Assembly (NCBI GenBank): GCA_017628935.1
Contig: JAGBYC010000191.1
Location: 1 to 7,673, forward strand
DNA length: 7,673 bases
Source of the DNA: Clostridia bacterium
Lineage (GTDB): Bacteria > Bacillota > Clostridia > Christensenellales > Borkfalkiaceae
Direction: 5' to 3'
A program made the translations under genes and the position numbers. Below, piece after piece: positions 6,423 through 7,673 of this stretch (positions are counted from its first letter, which is position 1; each line of letters starts with the position of its first letter). Under the pieces are notes generated by a model. That model had not been told where the DNA came from, ran no database searches, and saw nothing but the letters and a program-made list of their open reading frames with translations.

Positions 6423-6457
6423 AAAAAAGCGCGCCACGGATTTTTACCGTAGCGCGC
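6423..6457 (-). terminator. Rho-independent terminator after the coiled-coil gene
   Basis: On the minus strand the stem is GCGCGC (6452-6457), one mismatch (6451 against 6435), CCGT (6447-6450), a 7-base loop, ACGG (6436-6439) and GCGCGC (6429-6434), followed by six Ts (complement of 6423-6428). It starts 16 bases past the stop of the coiled-coil gene and is far more GC-rich than its surroundings. Confidence 0.92.
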
Positions 6458-6472
6458 CTATTTATTTAGTTT

Positions 6473-7384
6473 TTATTTTAAATATTTTTCAACGTAAGAT
6501 GCGTCTTCACCAAGTAATGAAATAAGTTCGTCGTCTTCAATAAAGGCTTTGTATCTAACGTCTTTAGGTAACGAATAAAAATAGTTTAAAACTTCGTTAA
6601 TCATATTTCTACGATTTATAGTTAACTGGCTTGTTTTATCTTTATTTAAAATTTCGTTACTTTTATTAACTTCTTCAAGCATTTTTGCGTTGATTTCGTC
6701 AATTTCTTTACGTTTTTTATCTTCTTTTTCTTTTAAAGAATTTACCCTATCGCTAACTTCAACTGCCTTTTTAAAGTCTAATTCTTTAACGGCGTTAAGA
6801 TAGTCGGTTTCAGCCTTTTTGATATCGTTTTCAATTTCTTGCAAGTCTTTTTTAAGGTTATTATCAACTGAAATTAAATCGTTAACTTCGTTTTGATTTA
6901 ATCTATTAACTTGCTCAGAAACAATGCTTGAACGTTGTAAACCACGCTTGATAGCGTCGTTTGACACACCTTCTAACGCTTGATTGTAGTAACCTTCAAT
7001 TTGGCTTTTTTGCGTTTTTGATTGCTCTTGCAATTTTTCAGCGTCTTTTTGGTAACCTTCAATTTGAGCCGATTTTTTATCGTTTAACGCTTGCTGTTTA
7101 TCACTATACTCACCGTAAAGTTCGTTTTCGGCAATCTTTTTTAACTCTTCGTCAGAAACGGGCGTATAAACTTTTTCTTCGTACTTAACGTCAGAAATTG
7201 AAGAAATTCTTTCTTCTTCGTTTTTATAACTTTTAACGGTATCAATAAATTTTTTATAATCTACCGTATCTTTAGTGTATGTAGGCGTTGACGTTTCTTC
7301 GGTTACCTCTTTTTTCTTTTCTTCTTCGTCAGTTTTTTGCTGACTTGCTTTTAATAAATTTTTAATAGTTTCAATAAAACTCAT
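6473..7384 (-). CDS. Uncharacterised coiled-coil protein (303 residues)
   Basis: I cannot assign a family. The N-terminus has a short helix (SFIETIKNLLKA, 2-13), then a charged, probably disordered stretch rich in E, K and T (about 15-40). Residues 92-250 are heavily charged and lack proline, as in long coiled coils. Two copies of the segment QIEGY start at 107 and 128, 21 residues (three heptads) apart. A break with RGLQRSSIV (147-155) interrupts the coil. The tail (about 258-303: MINEVLNYFYSLPKDVRYKAF, then LLGEDASYVEKYLK) looks like a small separate helical domain. There is no signal peptide, membrane helix or catalytic motif. AAAGGAG (7389-7395) precedes the ATG and lies inside the last codons of the upstream gene, so the two are coupled. 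A scaffold or structural role is only a guess. Confidence 0.85.
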   Translation of the reverse strand: MSFIETIKNLLKASQQKTDEEEKKKEVTEETSTPTYTKDTVDYKKFIDTVKSYKNEEERISSISDVKYEEKVYTPVSDEELKKIAENELYGEYSDKQQALNDKKSAQIEGYQKDAEKLQEQSKTQKSQIEGYYNQALEGVSNDAIKRGLQRSSIVSEQVNRLNQNEVNDLISVDNNLKKDLQEIENDIKKAETDYLNAVKELDFKKAVEVSDRVNSLKEKEDKKRKEIDEINAKMLEEVNKSNEILNKDKTSQLTINRRNMINEVLNYFYSLPKDVRYKAFIEDDELISLLGEDASYVEKYLK

Positions 7385-7385
7385 A

Positions 7386-7673
7386 TTACTCCTTTATAAC
7401 TTTTAACCCACCGTTAAAATGGATTAGCGTTTTATCATTTAATTTTACTATTTCTTTAGCGTGTTTAACTACTACGTTATTACTTACTTTACCGTTTTCA
7501 AAATTAAAACTGCGATAGCAAATGCCGTCGAAATAACTAATTAAGTAGCCCGTTTCAGTTTGCGTTATACGATAATTACTTCCTTTAGGAATAGCGTAAC
7601 TAATTACCGAATTATTAGTTAAATTAAGCCTTGCATAACTTAGGTTATCCACCGTAATAAACGCAGAATTAGT
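7386..7673 (-). CDS. Unknown beta-rich protein, C-terminal part (cut by window edge)
   Basis: The reading frame runs open through the right edge, so only the last 95 residues plus stop are visible. A GTG at 7650-7652 could be read as a start, but no Shine-Dalgarno site precedes it and the frame continues upstream with plausible protein (TNSAFITV), so I treat the gene as 5'-truncated by the window. The visible part alternates short hydrophobic stretches with polar turns (SVISYAIPKG, GYLISYFDGICYRSF, NVVVKHAKEIVKL, TLIHFNGGLKVI), suggesting repeated beta hairpins, as in beta-sandwich or propeller-type proteins. No family is recognised. Its stop is one base from the coiled-coil gene's ATG (TAA-T-ATG), and its last codons carry that gene's ribosome binding site, so the two proteins probably work together. 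Confidence 0.75.
   Translation of the reverse strand, partial: TNSAFITVDNLSYARLNLTNNSVISYAIPKGSNYRITQTETGYLISYFDGICYRSFNFENGKVSNNVVVKHAKEIVKLNDKTLIHFNGGLKVIKE

Noticed and set aside
6961..7188. Plus-strand open frame inside the coiled-coil gene
   Set aside because: It is antisense to a gene with a clear ribosome binding site and terminator, and has no start signal of its own.
7650..7652. GTG as the true start of the right-edge gene
   Set aside because: No Shine-Dalgarno site precedes it and the frame stays open to the window end, so the gene more likely begins outside.

Overview
The window looks like a low-GC Firmicute chromosome, most likely an uncultured gut-type member of the Clostridia. 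The support is a DUF4364 winged-helix gene next to a TIGR03905-type TSCPD gene, a pairing I associate with Clostridia; clear Shine-Dalgarno sites (AAAGGAG, AGAGGT, AGGTGAG); near-consensus sigma-A promoters; and AT-rich spacers. A class I (archaeal-type) lysyl-tRNA synthetase is an uncommon trait in bacteria. Species cannot be told from this sequence.

Left block, minus strand (1-4432). A promoter at 4404-4432 starts an operon that reads leftward: an unrecognised 277-residue two-domain helical protein, a ROK-family sugar kinase (probably glucokinase), D-aminoacyl-tRNA deacylase (dtd), and after a 50-base gap a short QueG-like double [4Fe-4S] protein. The first three genes are tightly packed: 7 bases, then 1 base. 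No convincing terminator follows the QueG-like gene. Instead a strong promoter (TTGACA, 17 bases, TATAGT) at 1356-1384 starts an archaeal-type CMP-kinase-like gene followed by lysK, which runs off the left edge. The shared theme is translation quality and charging (dtd, lysK) mixed with sugar and nucleotide phosphorylation.

Middle, plus strand (4451-5334). A divergent promoter drives a two-gene operon, DUF4364 (GTG start) and the four-cysteine TSCPD protein. It ends in a strong hairpin that can terminate transcription from both sides.

Right block, minus strand (5308-7673). A six-helix membrane protein of unknown function has its own near-perfect promoter (TTGCAA, 17 bases, TATAAT). Upstream of it, behind a separate GC-rich terminator, lie an uncharacterised 303-residue coiled-coil protein and, one base further upstream, the 3' part of another unknown gene that enters from the right edge.

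No tRNA, rRNA, CRISPR array, insertion sequence, phage integrase or defence gene was seen. No gene-free stretch exceeds 178 bases. Most of the window is housekeeping. The least explained parts are the QueG-like protein, the 277-residue operon leader, the membrane protein and the coiled-coil pair at the right edge.
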